From the NCBI GenBank assembly GCA_029891385.1, contig CM057235.1, positions 18,469,120-18,533,119 of the forward strand: 64,000 nucleotides of DNA, given 5' to 3'. Every line of letters starts with the position of its first letter. The first letter of the stretch is position 1. Position numbers and translations under genes: made by a program. The stretch comes from Erythroxylum novogranatense (lineage: Eukaryota > Streptophyta > Magnoliopsida > Malpighiales > Erythroxylaceae). The notes beneath the pieces are model-generated. The model saw nothing but the letters and a program-made list of their open reading frames with translations, was not told the DNA's origin and ran no database searches. Positions 46,647-58,875 of the stretch are shown piece after piece.

Positions 46647-49142
46647 TGTTGGGACCCGATCCAGAGACCGGCGCCCCAACCCTAAAACGAAAGACAGAAC
46701 GAATCACAAAGAGGCGGAACGAATAAACGATTGATCACAAAGCGAAACAAATCATTAACAAATCGAAAGCCAACTTGGAAGCGAAGCATACAAACAAATT
46801 CAATTCGAATTGGCTCAGAGACAAACCAAACAAACGATCACGAATCACAAATCGAATTGAAGCATTCGAACTGAAACACAAGTACCGACATCCGCGAACA
46901 AAATCTTAGAAATCACTGTCACGTTGGAAACCTTAAGACATTCTAAATCCGGTATAAATTTTTCTTTTCTTTTCTTTCTTTCTTATTCCTTTCCTTTTCA
47001 TTTCTTTCATAACCAAACTCAATCCAAAATACATTATCACATTCATACTCATACACACATCCCAAACATAACTTAAATCAATACATAATTCCAGAAGTCC
47101 TTACACCTTATACTCACTATATACACAATTTCATAAATCACATTTGTCCTGGAATGATTACTCTTCATACACTCGTGGCAATTCAGGCCATATACAATAT
47201 CAACACCAAAATCCAAAGTACGCAATACACAACAAATTTTGAATTTCTCAACACTATCTTACTTAACAGCAATACAATATAAACACATGCAAATAGAAAT
47301 CTTCATTTTCTTTCACCCGATCTTCTTCTCATCACCTGTGGATGGGAATGAAGGGGGGTGAGCTTATAGCTCGTGGGTAACAGTTTATAACAAATATATA
47401 AGCAAAATCCTTGAAATTCTTTTTCTTTTCTGGTCTTAGAAAACGTTTCTTTGAAATCCATAAAGCACATTTTCAAAAGGTTCTTTTCCTTGCTGTAGCC
47501 AAAATCTACATTTGCAAACATATGATTTTTTTAAAAGGTTTTCAGCCATAAACCCATAAGTTTATAAAACATGAATGCATCAACTTGACAATTCATAGAT
47601 GCAATGGCAATCACATAAGCAATGCACAACAACATATGGCTCGAGAGTTCCATAAACACGACGGAAATCGAAGTTTACCGTAAACACGACGAGTCCATTT
47701 TTCAGATCTCGTAAGCCTCAAGCAGGCAGCCGGGTGAAGGCTAAGGGTGGTCAACGTGCACGTGACTTAATGAAATAGGTTCTCTCTTGCCCAATCACAA
47801 TCACATAATCATGCTTAAACCAATTTTATCGAATGCTCTTTTCCGAATATACGAAATGCCTTAAAATCTTTCGAGGCATAACACAAATGTATTTTGCAAT
47901 TCATCAAAAGTTCATGTATTGAATCAATAATGATTTTTCAAATCATTCATACAATGATGCAACATTTATGATGCAATTGAAATCAGAAAATCTCTCTGTT
48001 TAAAGAAAGCAGTAGTGGCTTATAAATTCTATTATAAATAGGTACCCACCTCGATTTCCTGCCTAAAAGCTTGTCCTTAACTTCAATTTGACCATTGCGT
48101 TTTTTTTCCTTCCAATAGAAAAATTCCCTACACCAATTTTCCCACAAATTCAATCTCATAAATAACATAATCCTCAAATTGAACTTAGAACACACTAATT
48201 CCACATATAACCAAGCCATCTAAATCACAAATTTCCAAAATCCTCAATTTACAAAATTGGGCATAAACCCTAATTAATTTTAATCCAAAACTAAACCCAT
48301 AATATTAAGCAATCAACAAAATTAACTTCATACTCCACAAACCCATACCATTTTCCATATTTCTAAATCAGATATTCATCAAAATTCACAGATCTCAAAA
48401 TTTCGCATCTTACCTTCTCTCACACCATTTTTGGATTTTTGGGCTCCATAAGAAGCTTTCATCTTCTTCTTCACGTTTCCCTTTGAAAAGCACCAAAAAC
48501 CCCTCAAGAAATTTGGAGAAAACTAAACCTTTGAAGCTCTCTTCTTCTTCTCTTCGGTTCTTCTCCACCGAAACAAGCTTTCTCTCTTCTCTCCTCTTAT
48601 TTCTTTTAAGTCTTTTGGGCAATAATCATGATTCTCCTCCAAATAACTACAGCCCCCTTGCTTTTATAGTGCCAGGTCAATTAATGATTGGCTAAAGACC
48701 AATTTACCCTTCCCTTTAAGCCTAAGGTCTCAACTCCTTAAGTAAACTTCCAAAATTGCCCCTTCCTTTTTGCCTTAAAAACTTTAAAGAAATGTCCCTC
48801 TATGTCTCACGAATCCATCGCTTCAAGAATCAGATCAATTGGAGCTCTATAGCTCACGATATCTCCAAAATACTGAAGTTTGTTCTTTAGACCTGAGGCT
48901 GAACACTATACCTAACTTCCGACCTACATTTGGAAGTCTTAGGGGCTAAATTATAGCTCGACTCCTTCATAACATTTGTAGCCCCATGTCTCTATTTTAA
49001 TTAGAAACAAGAATCAACCCAATCGGAGCTCTCTCGGTCGAGATATCTCCAAAATACTGAACACTGTTCAGCCATCACAAAACTAAGACTGAACACTACA
49101 CTGAACTTCCGACCTGCATTTGGAAGTCTTGCAGGCTCAATT
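46647..49142 (-). repeat. 3' LTR of the non-autonomous element, left part
   Basis: Starts TGTTGGGACCCGATCC and is colinear with 60815-62339 of the right LTR, with scattered changes, many at CG sites. It contains the hairpin at 47360-47372 and the CCTTCACCCGGCTGCC-type block (47740-47714, minus). The part 48800-49142 holds the first two units of a tandem repeat of about 185-190 bp. The CAATT at 49138-49142 is the Tekay target site. Confidence 0.8.
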
Positions 49143-51393
49143 TGTTGGGCCCTAAATTTTTGTTTTCTTGAAGTTACTAAGTATGAATTTAATTGATTTA
49201 TGATTTATGACATAGTTTGATTTTATTGGAGATGTTAATGGAAAATTTGGATTTAATTGAGTTTAGTATGGAATAAATGGTTATGGAAGAGTAAAAATGT
49301 TTAAGGGAAAAATGGACAAGTCACCCAAGGGTAAGAAGTTTTAGGCTTAACTAAGAGGGGCATTTTAGTCATTGCTCTTCCTTTTAGGTTTAAGGAGTTA
49401 AAGAAAGAAGAAATAGGAAGAAGAAGAGAAGAATCGAAGAAGAGAGTCGGGAGAGAGGAGAAGAAGAAGAGAAAAGAGGAAGCTAGGTTTCAGGCGTTTT
49501 TCGACAGATTCGAAGCTTTCTTCAGGTTTGTTTAACTCTTCTACTCTTGTTTGGGTTGAATCAAACCCTAGATTTGCATGGATTGAGTGGAAATCATTGG
49601 AGTTAGGGTTTATGGAAAACTTTGATAGATTTGCATGAGTTGTTGTGTTTGTTGGTGATTTTGTGTTTGAATGAGTTTAGAATGGAAGTATAGAGCTTGA
49701 TTCAAGAGTTAGAAGTGTTGTAGTTGAGAAAGGGAAAGTTTTAAGGTAGAAAAAATGGCAAAAACTGGGTTCGGGAGACGAAGCTCCCATCCATGCGCCA
49801 CAGGCGTGCAGAAAACCCTACGTCATGACGTCTTTGAGCCGCTGCCATGACGTCTTGAGGAAGGGCCGCCTGACGGCGACGTGCCAGCCAAGACGCCAAG
49901 CGTGCCAGGCTCAGCAAAGATGATTTTTAGTATTTTGATCATATCTTTTGCTACAGAAGTCCTTTTGAGGTGATTTTTGAGGCGTTGTAAACTAGAGACA
50001 TAGATCTACAAGTTTTGTGAAGTGAGGAAGTTCTGAATCAGTTTCTAAGACTATGGAATTTTGGATTGAAGTTAGGAATGGAATTATTGTTTCAGCATGA
50101 GTTATTAAATGGGATTTTGGTTCTTATTTTAGGAGATCAAGTGAGGCAAGAGGATCAAGAGGCTCAAGAGGAAACTCATTCCTAGGCAAGAACAAGCAAG
50201 GAAATAAGGTGGGTTCATGTTTATAATAGAGTAAATAAGTACTCATTGTTTTGTTTCAAATCAAGAAAGATTCAATGCATTTTAATTGCATCATCCTCGA
50301 TCGCATTACATACTATTATAAATGATTATAATCTGCTATGTGATTTGCATTCATGAATTATGAAAAGAATTCCAGAAAGGGGGTTTTTTCTCCTTTCACG
50401 AATACAAGTACATGAATTCAAGTTTTACGAAATACATGACAAGCAAGATTACAAGCAAGTTTACAAGCAAGTGCCAGTTTGGCAAACAAGTTTACAAGAA
50501 TATGAATCATGCATACTTATGTGGGTTTGCGGTGTCCCTCACGAATAGTCAAGTGCACATTGACTCACGAAAAGGCTTCTCCCGCCTGCCCGCTAGTGGC
50601 ACAGGGTTTCTCACAAGGATTCCCTCACGAAACTACGTCTACACATCAACATTTCGATGGTATGTGTAGTACTTCATGAACCAGGGACAACCCAAACCGT
50701 TATGTTATGTTATGTGTTTATGATTTGTTGTTATGTGACATGCATCTTGAATTGTTCAAGAATCAAGCATTTTTCTTAAGACAATGACTCATACATGCTC
50801 AAGTGTTATGATTTCAACAAGTACCACGACAATGAGTTATTTTTGAATATTTTTGCTTATTGCTATATTATAAATATGTTCCCACGAGCTTTATAGCTCA
50901 CCCCCTCTAATCTCCCCCATTCAGGTAACGAGCCAGAGATCGAGTGAGTCACGAGTACGGCAGCACTCCAGTTTCATTTTGTTACATTTGTTTAATTTCA
51001 ATGTTCTATTTTTGGAAGTCAAGACTTTAGTTACATTTCAAGTATCATTGGTTCAAGAGTGTTTTAGATTTTTGGCTCTTGAATTCAAAGTTGTAATTTG
51101 TTTTGAGATATTTTTAAAAGTGTTATGAAACTCATCTGTTGGAGCATGAATTATGGATATGTTTAAAAGCATGAAAGTTTCACGATGGGTCCATTGAATT
51201 TCCGATGGGTTCCTTCCTCACTCGTTTAATTTACATGTTTCGCCTAGTCTATTTAATTACATGCAAGCAGGTTTTCAAGTTTGTTTTCCAGCAAGCCCAT
51301 AAATCTTCCGCGGGTCTTTTCTAAATATATTATTAGCATGTTTCACATCACGCTCTCATGTCCGATGTTGGGCTCCGACAGCGGGGTCCAACA
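49143..51393 (+). repeat. 5' LTR of the Tekay element
   Basis: Starts TGTTGGGCCC and ends GGGGTCCAACA. It contains a CpG-rich block at about 49793-49913, the GCCTTC-type block at 50573-50600 preceded by AAGTGCAC, the hairpin GAGCT-TTAT-AGCTC at 50886-50899 followed by ACCCC, and ATTCAGGTAACGAG after it. Outside the CpG-rich block it differs from the 3' LTR by only a few bases per hundred. Confidence 0.95.
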
Positions 51394-51398
51394 TGTTG

Positions 51399-51413
51399 TG
51401 GTATCAGAGCACC
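51399..51413 (+). other. Primer binding site of the Tekay element
   Basis: TGGTATCAGAGCACC, six bases after the LTR end, matches the 3' end complement of plant initiator tRNA-Met over the first 12 bases. Confidence 0.9.
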
Positions 51414-51556
51414 TAGGTTTTTGATCTAGGGCTGCATGACATTGCTTTCAAGGAATAACTTGCATTGTTTTACACGATTGGAACTGTTTTTGCATATTTT
51501 GAAAATTGTCGTACTTGAACTAAAGTTTTCAATGGTTTTCTATTCAAGGAGTGAAC

Positions 51557-52660
51557 ATGCCACCTCGAAGGAGAACTCGGGGAGCTATGACTCGATCTCA
51601 TTCTCGTCAGGGGAGTACGAATGAATCCCATATTCCTCAGGATGCCGGGACACATTCTGTTTTGATTTTAGAGGCACCTAGTTTGCAATAAGAAGTGCCT
51701 CCACCGCCTCCTCCTATGCCTCAGGGAACTCCCATGGATCCGAGTTTCTTTCAAGCCTTTGCTCAGGCTTTCACGTATGCCATGGGTCAGAGATCTCAGA
51801 TGAGATGCTCAGATGAGGACAAGTTAGATTATGCAGTCAGTCTGTTGCAGGGTGATGCATTGCATTGGTGGGAGTCAGTGCCTCACAGTCAGGTTGTTCC
51901 TTCGGTGCTGACATGGAGGGACTTTGTAGAAGTGTTCCGAAAGAAGTATCTCTCCAGGGTCTATGTGCAAGATAAGGCTAGGGAATTTCTGAATCTCATA
52001 CAGAGGGACATGAGTGTAAGCGAGTATAAGCTGAAGTTCACACAGCTTTCCCGTTATGTAGCCAATATTGTGGCAACAGAGGAAGACAAGTGCCGCAAGT
52101 TTGAAGGAGGTCTTCACTTGGGAATCAGGGAGAAAGTCCTGATTCACAATTTCTGTGACTACCAAAGAGCCAGGTGGATGCTGCTCTCCAGGCTGAGAAG
52201 CTGGAGAATATCAGAAATGAAGCGAACAAGAAGAGGAAGAACAGGAGCGAGACTTTCGGGAAGGGTACTAGTGCTCCATTGCCCGAGAGGAGCACGAGGA
52301 GCTCCACAACAGAGTGAAGTAGGTAGCAATGGGGCTACCAGAACAAGCAAGTGAGGGCGATGTCGTGGCAAGCCTCTAATGTGGGAGGTGTCGGTAGAAG
52401 CGGAAGAAGTCGGGTTCAACTATCCCTTATGTGACCAAAGTGTGGGAAACATCATCAGGGAGAGTGCCTCAGATCACTTGGAGTTTGTTTTAGATGCGGA
52501 GAGAAGGGACATATAGTCAAGCATTGTCCTCAGGCACCGAGACAAGAGGGGTCACAGTTTCAGGCTCCTAGGCATGCAGAGACAGTGGGAACCAGGCCAG
52601 TTACTGAGGTAGGCAACTCTGGGACTGTAAGAAGACTGTTCCTCCAGGAAGGCCAAGGGG
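51557..52660 (+). pseudogene. gag of the Tekay element, broken
   Basis: ATG 51557 opens a basic start (MPPRRRTRGAMTRSHSRQ), which meets TAA at 51689-51691 in the same frame as the proline-rich segment from 51695. The capsid region carries YAVSLLQGDALHWWESV and LTWRDFVEVFRKKYLS. Between the linker and this region about 30-40 residues usual for the family seem to be missing. A frame change near 52170 precedes the zinc knuckles: an incomplete CGKHHQGEC and a full CFRCGEKGHIVKHC at about 52491-52532. The product would be the particle-forming Gag; this copy cannot make it in one frame. Confidence 0.85.
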
Positions 52661-52676
52661 TCAGGCGCCGGCAAGA

Positions 52677-53900
52677 GTGTTTTCCATGACTAGGGAGGAA
52701 GCTGCAGCCGCACCTGAGGTTGTCACGGGTATGGCTCAGTTATTTGATTCAGCAGTATTTGTTTTGATTGATTCTGGTTCCACGCACTCTTTTATTTCTG
52801 CAAGCATAGCATTGCATGGTATGAATTCTGTGCCGTTGGATAGGCCTTTGATTGTTAGTACTCCTCTAGGGAGGAATGTGGTGATCAGTCAGGTGTATGA
52901 GCAGTGTGAGCTTTTTATTGATGGTGTTAGATTGGTAGTGGACTTACTACCGCTAGACCTTAGAGGACTAGATGTTATTCTGGGGATGGATACCATGGAG
53001 AAGTATTTGGCCAAGCTGGATTGTGGTCAGAAAGAGGTAGAGTTTGATCTGGGCAATGGTGAGGAGGTGATCTTCAGGGGAGATAGGAAGACACCATCAC
53101 CAAGATTGATTTCAGCTATGTTGGCTGAAAGGATGATGGGCCAGGGATGTGAAGCTTTCTTGGCGCATGTTGTGGATGCCGATGTGCATGAAGGGAAGTT
53201 AGAGGATTTCCCGATTGTGAGGGAATTCCCAGATGTGTTCCCAGATGAGTTACCAGGTTTGCCGCCGGTGAGGGAAATCGAGTTTGCCATTGACTTGATT
53301 CCCGGAACCGCGCCTATTTCAATACCGCCTTACAGGATGGCTCCAGCTGAGTTGAGGGAGCTTAAGGAACAGTTGGAGGAATTGTTAGAGAAGGGGTATG
53401 TCAGACCGAGTTCGTCTCCTTGGGGAGCACCGGTTCTGTTTGTTAAGAAGAAAGATGGATCATAACGGATGTGTATTGACTATCAGAGACTTAACAAGGT
53501 GACAATTAAGAACAAGTATCCTTTGCCACGGATAGATGATCTGTTTGACCAGCTGCAGGGAGCAAGGGTCTTTTCCAAGATCGATCTTAGGTCAGGTTAT
53601 CATCACCGTAATCAAGGAGGTGATGTAAGCAAGACAACATTCAGACCCGTTATGGGCATTATAAGTTTTGGTTATGCCATTCGACTCACCAATGCTCCAC
53701 CTTTCATGGATCTTATGAATAGGGTCTTCAAGGAGTTTCTAGATCGGTTTGTCATAGTGTTTATAAATGACATTACGGTGTATTCCAAGAGTGAAGAAGA
53801 GCATGAGGAGCATCTCAGGATTGTATTGCAGACTCTTAGGGCGAGAGAGCTTTATGCCAAGTTCAATGAAGTGCGAGTTCGCTTCATGAGGTGACTTTCC
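52677..53900 (+). pseudogene. Protease and reverse transcriptase of the Tekay element
   Basis: Protease motif VFVLIDSGSTHSFISAS (about 52758) and DVILGMD, then RT motifs [47 protein letters not shown], a TAA at 53463-53465, [25 protein letters not shown] and [12 protein letters not shown] frame change near 53605 and another near 53680 follow. The catalytic segment reads FINDITVYS: the first of the paired aspartates is Asn (codon 53766-53768, GAT to AAT), which should abolish polymerase activity. The frame fails again near 53890. Confidence 0.9.
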
Positions 53901-53959
53901 TCGACATGTGATTTCGCAGGATGGTGTGCATATTGATCCGAGGAAAGTTGAAGCGATGA

Positions 53960-54691
53960 GTGAATTGGCATGCACCCAAGACAAATGACGGTGAGAAGTT
54001 TTCTGGTCCAGCGGTTACTACTGGGAGGTTTGTAGAAGGATTCTCCATGATAGCTGCTCCAATGACCAAGCTATTGAGGAAGAGTCAGAAGTTCATCTGG
54101 ACTGATGAATGCCAGAAGAGCTTTGAGGAGCTCAAGCACAGGTTGACAAGTGCGCCAGTGCTGATTTTGCCTTCTGGTGATGAGGGCTATATAGTGTACA
54201 GTGATGCCTCAATTAAGGGTCTAGGTTGTGTATTGATGCAAGGAGATAGGGTGATAGCTTATGCTTCAAGGCAACTGAAGCAGTATGAGTTGAATTACCC
54301 GACTCATGATTTGGAGTTAGCAGCAGTGATCTTTGCCTTGAAGATTTGGAGGCATTATCTATATGGAGTTCAGACAAGGATCTTTACTGATCACAAGAGT
54401 CTCAAGTACTTACTAAGCTAGAAGGAATTGAATTTGAGACAGAGAAGGTGGATTGAGTTGCTCAAGGACTATGATTTGTTGATTGAGTACCACCCAAGCA
54501 AAGCGAATGTAGTGGCGGATGCTTTGAGCAGGAAGTCTTCCATTGCTCATGTTCAGGCAGTGTATCTTCCTTTATTGGAAGAGATAGCCAAGCTTAAGAT
54601 AAGCTTGAAGCAGGAGGAGCCAAATTGCCTCCTAGCTAATTTCAGAGTGAGGCCTATACTCAGGGAGAAGGTTAAGGAGTTGCAGGCATAG
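53960..54691 (+). pseudogene. RNase H of the Tekay element
   Basis: Starts with the connection [18 protein letters not shown], then [56 protein letters not shown] and [11 protein letters not shown], followed by a TAG at 54419-54421, then [13 protein letters not shown] and [11 protein letters not shown]. The acidic residues of the RNase H fold are kept. The segment ends with a TAG at 54689-54691. Confidence 0.9.
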
Positions 54692-54700
54692 GATGCAGAG

Positions 54701-55610
54701 TTGAGCAAGCTTAGGGAGGAAATTCAGAATGGTAAGGTTTCTGAAGTCGTAGTGAGAGATGATGGACTCATGACAGTGGGGGACAGACTTTGTATTCCAG
54801 ATATCAAGGAAGTTAAGGATGAGATTTTGGATGAGGCACACAATGTGCCTTATGCCATGCACCCAGGTAGCACCAGGGTGTACAGAGATTTGAGAGAGCA
54901 TTTCTGGTGGAAGGGCATGAAGAGGGATGTAGCAGAGTATGTCAGTAAGTGTCTCGTGTGTCAGCAAGTCAAGGATGAACACCAGGCGCCTTCAGGCAAG
55001 TTAAGGCCATTGTCCATTCCTGAGTGGAAGTGGCAAAGAGTAACCATGGATTTTCTGATGGGTTTGCCTAAGACCAGTAGGAAGCATGATGCCATATGGG
55101 TTATAGTGGATCGGTTGATGAAGTCATCCCATTTTCTAGCAATCAAGCAGACTGATTCGTTGCATGTGCTAGCTAAGAAGTACATTGATGAGGTAGTGAG
55201 ATTGAATGGAATTCCAGATTCCATTGTTTCTGACAGGGATCCTCGGTTCACTTCGAGATTTTGGGGAAGCTTGCAGGAAGCTTTAGGTACTAAGCTACAT
55301 TTTAGTACGTCATTCCACCCTCAAACGGATGGTCAATCTGAGAGGACCATTAGGACACTTGAGGGAATGCTCATGGCATGTGTGTTGGATTTCAAGGGAG
55401 CTTGGGATGAGCATTTTCCATTGGTCGAGTTTGCTTACAATAATTCGTACCATTCGATCATTCAGATGGCTCCATATGAAGCTTTATATGAAAGGAGGTG
55501 TAGAACTCCGATATGTTAGGATGAAGAAGGAGAGAGGAAACTGGTCGGACCAGAGTTGATCCAGATGACTGTTGATAAAGTCAACCTAGTTAAGCAGCGG
55601 CATAAGCCCA
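54701..55610 (+). pseudogene. Integrase of the Tekay element
   Basis: Zinc-binding HHCC part (HPGSTRVYRDLREHFWWKG, CLVCQQVK at about 54950), then the core with MDFLMGLPKTSRKHDAIWV, IVSDRDPRFTSRFW and FHPQTDGQSERTIRT, giving the D,D,E triad. A TAG at 55517-55519 stands where Trp is usual (PIC then stop then DEEGE), a G-to-A transition. Integrase inserts the new DNA copy in the nucleus. Confidence 0.9.
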
Positions 55611-55617
55611 GGATAGG

Positions 55618-56115
55618 ATGAAGAGTTACACTGATCCTCATCGGAAGGAGATGGAGTATGAAGTCGATGAAAAAGTGTTTCTTAAGACGTCTCCTTGGAA
55701 GGGAGTATTGAGGTTTGGCAAGAAAGGCAAGTTGAGTCCAAGATATGTAGGTCCTTATGAGATTCGTGAGAGGATCGGACCTCTAGCTTACAGGTTGGCG
55801 TTGCCGCCAGAGTTGTCTCAGATTCACGATATTTTTCATGTTTCCATGCTGAGGAGGTACAGATCAGATCCTTCTCATGTCATTCAGGTTTCAGAGGTTC
55901 AGTTGAGAGATGACTTGAGTTATGAGGAAATTCCAGTAGCAATCTTGGACACCAAGGAAAAGGTCCTCAGGAACAAGACAGTTCAGCTAGTTAAAGTTTT
56001 GTGGAGGAACCATTCAGTGGAAGAAGCCACGTGGGAGCCTAGAGATGCCATGAAAGAGAAGTATCCTAGTCTTTTCGATGATTCAGGTAAATTTCGAAGA
56101 CGAAATTTCTTTTAA
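55618..56115 (+). pseudogene. Integrase C-terminus with chromodomain, Tekay element
   Basis: Reads [49 protein letters not shown], then the chromodomain-like [26 protein letters not shown] region (about 55960-56085) and a stop at 56113-56115. This module marks chromoviruses; in the family it is thought to steer insertion to certain chromatin. The reading frame of this part is intact over 165 codons, but it is separated from the integrase core by a frame break near 55610. Confidence 0.9.
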
Positions 56116-56127
56116 GAGGGGGAGAAA
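56110..56127 (+). other. Polypurine tract of the Tekay element
   Basis: TTTTAAGAGGGGGAGAAA lies directly before the 3' LTR and would prime plus-strand DNA synthesis. Confidence 0.9.
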
Positions 56128-58351
56128 TGTTGGGCCCCAAATTTTTGTTTTTTTGAAGTTACTAAGTATGAATTTAATTGATTTATGATTTATGGCATAG
56201 TTTGATTTTATTGGAGATGTTAATGGAAAATTTGGATTTAATTGAGTTTAGTATGGAATAAATGGTTATGGAAGAGTAAAAATGTTTAAGGAAAAAATGG
56301 ACAAGTCACCCAAGGGTAAGAGGTTTTAGGCTTAACTAAGAGGGGCATTTTAGTCATTGCTCTTCCTTGTAGGTTTAAGGAGTTAAAGAAAGAAGAAATA
56401 GGAAGAAGAAGAGAAGAACCAAAGAAGAGAGTCGGGAGAGAGGAGAAGAAGAAGAGAAAAGAGGAAGCTAGGTTTCAGACGTTTTCCGACAGATGCGAAG
56501 CTTTCTTCAGGTTTGTTTAACTCTTCTACTCTTGTTTGGGTTGAATCAAACCTAGATTTGCATGGATTGAGTGGAAATCGTTGGAGTTAGGGTTTATGGA
56601 AAACTTTGATAGATTTGCATGATTTGTGTTTTTTGGTGATTTTGTGTTTGAATGAGTTTAGAATGGAAGTATAGAGCTTGATTCAAGAGTTAGAAGTGTT
56701 GTAGTTGAGAAAGGGAAAGTTTTAAGGTAGAAAAAATGGCAGAAACTGGGCTCAGGAGACGAAGCTCCCATCCGCACGCCGCGGCGTGCAGAAGGCCACA
56801 CGTGGTGACGTGCCGAGCCACACGCCGCGACGTGCCGAGGAAGGGTCGCACGCTGCTAGGCCAGTTTTCCAGCAAAGATGATTTTTAGTGTTTTGATCAT
56901 ATCTTTTGCTACAGAAGTCCTTTTGAGGTGATTTTTGAGGCGTTGTAAACTAGAGACATAGATCTACATGTTTTGTGAAGTGAGGAAGTTCTGAATCAGT
57001 TTCTAAGACTATGGAATTTTTGATGGAAGTTAGGAATGGAATTATTGTTTCAGCATGAGTTATTAAATGGGATTTTGGTTCTTATTTTAGGAGATCAAGT
57101 GAGGCAAGAGGATCAAGAGGCTCAAGAGGAAACTCATTCCTAGGCAAGAACAAGCAAGGAAATAAGGTGGGTTCATGTTTATAATAGAGTAAATAAGTAC
57201 TCATTGTTTTGTTTCAAATCAAGAAAGATTCAATGCATTTTAATTGCATCATCCTCGATCGCATTACATACTATTATAAAGGATTATAATTTGCTATGTG
57301 ATTTGCATTCATGAATTATGAAAAGAATTCCAAAAAGGGGGTTTTTTCTCCTTTCACGAATACAAGTACATAAATTCAAGTTTTACGAAATACATGACAA
57401 GCAAGATTACAAACAAGTTAACAAGCAAGTGCCAGTTTGGCAAACAAGTTTACAAGAATATGAATCATGCATACTTATGTGGGTTTGCGGTGTCCCTCGC
57501 GAATAGTCAAGTGCACATTGACTCACGAAAAGGCTTCTCCTGCCTGCCCGCTAGTGGCACAGGGTTTCTCACAAGGATTTCCTCACGAAACTACGTCTAC
57601 ACATCAACATTTCGATGGTATGTGTAGTACGTCATGAACCAGGGACAACCTAAACTGTTATGTTATGTTATGTGTTTATGATTTGTTGTTATGTGACATG
57701 CATCATGAATTGTTCAAGAATCAAGCATTTTTTTCAAGACAATGACTCATACATGCTCAAGTGTTATGGTTTCAACAAGTACCATGGCAATGAGTTATTT
57801 TTGAATATTTTTGCTTATTGCTATATTATAAATATGTTCCCACGAGCTTTATAGCTCACCCCCTCTAATCTCCCCCATTCAGGTGGCGAGCCAGAGATCG
57901 AGTGAGTCACGAGTACGGCAGCACTCCAGTTTCATTTTGTTACGTTTGTTTAATTTCAATGTTCTATTTTTGGAAGTCAAGACTTTAGTTACATTTCAAG
58001 TATCATTGGTTTAAGAGTGTTTTAGATTTTTGGCTCTTGAATTCAAAGTTGTAATTTGTTTTGAGATATTTTTAAAAGTGTTATGAAACTCATCTTTTGG
58101 AGCATGAATTATGGATATGTTTAAAAGCATGAAAGTTTCACGATGGGTCCATTGAACTTCCGATGGGTTCCTTCCTCACTCGTTTAATTTACATGTTTCG
58201 CCTAGTCTATTTAATCACATGCAAGCAAGTTTTCAAGTTTGTTTTCCAGCAGGCCCATAAATCTTCCACGGGTCTTTTCTAAATATATTATTAGCATGTT
58301 TCACGTCACGCTCTCATGTCCGATGTTGGGCTGCAGCAGCGGGGTCCAACA
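56128..58351 (+). repeat. 3' LTR of the Tekay element
   Basis: Starts TGTTGGGCCCC and ends GGGGTCCAACA, followed by the CAATT duplication. The hairpin is at 57844-57857 and the GCCTTC-type block at about 57532-57559. The CpG-rich block (about 56773-56871) is strongly different from that of the 5' LTR. Confidence 0.95.
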
Positions 58352-58875
58352 CAATTGTCGATCATCTCCTTAATAAAATTTATAGGTCTATGTCTCTAGT
58401 TTAATTTGCAAAAAGAATCAGATCGATCGGAGCTCTAGCGACCGATATAACTCCAAAATACTGAACACTGATCATACCATTACAAAGCTGAGACTGAACT
58501 CTATACCTAACTTCCAACCCATATTTGAAAGTCTTGGAGGCTACATTGTCGATTGGCTCCTTCATAACATTTGTAGCCCCATCTTGCTAGTTTAATTTCC
58601 AACAAGAATCAAATCAATCTGAGCTCTATAACTCGAGATATCTCAAAAATACCGAACACTGTTCAAACTTTTACAACCGATCAGCTCACTATAATCCAAT
58701 CTATCTTTCTCCATTTAATTCAAAAACCTACCTATCTTGTATGGAAAGATAGAAAAATGTCTTAGGAATCCAACGCTTCAAAAATTAGGTCGATCGGATG
58801 TCGGATGAAGAAGTTATGGATAAAACAAGGAAGAGAGGTCGATTGGCTGAAAATCGATCGCAAAGGTCGCACAGT

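Larger units (their letters stand above)
49143..58351 (+). mobile_element. Complete Ty3/gypsy chromovirus (Tekay/Del type)
   Basis: Two LTRs of 2251 and 2224 bp, a primer binding site, gag, protease, reverse transcriptase, RNase H, integrase with a chromodomain, and a polypurine tract, flanked by a perfect CAATT duplication (49138-49142 and 58352-58356). The total of 9.2 kb, LTRs over 2 kb and the C-terminal chromodomain are usual for the Tekay/Del lineage. Several stops, frame shifts and a changed catalytic residue in the reverse transcriptase mean it cannot move by itself now. It sits inside the left LTR of the non-autonomous element. Confidence 0.95.
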
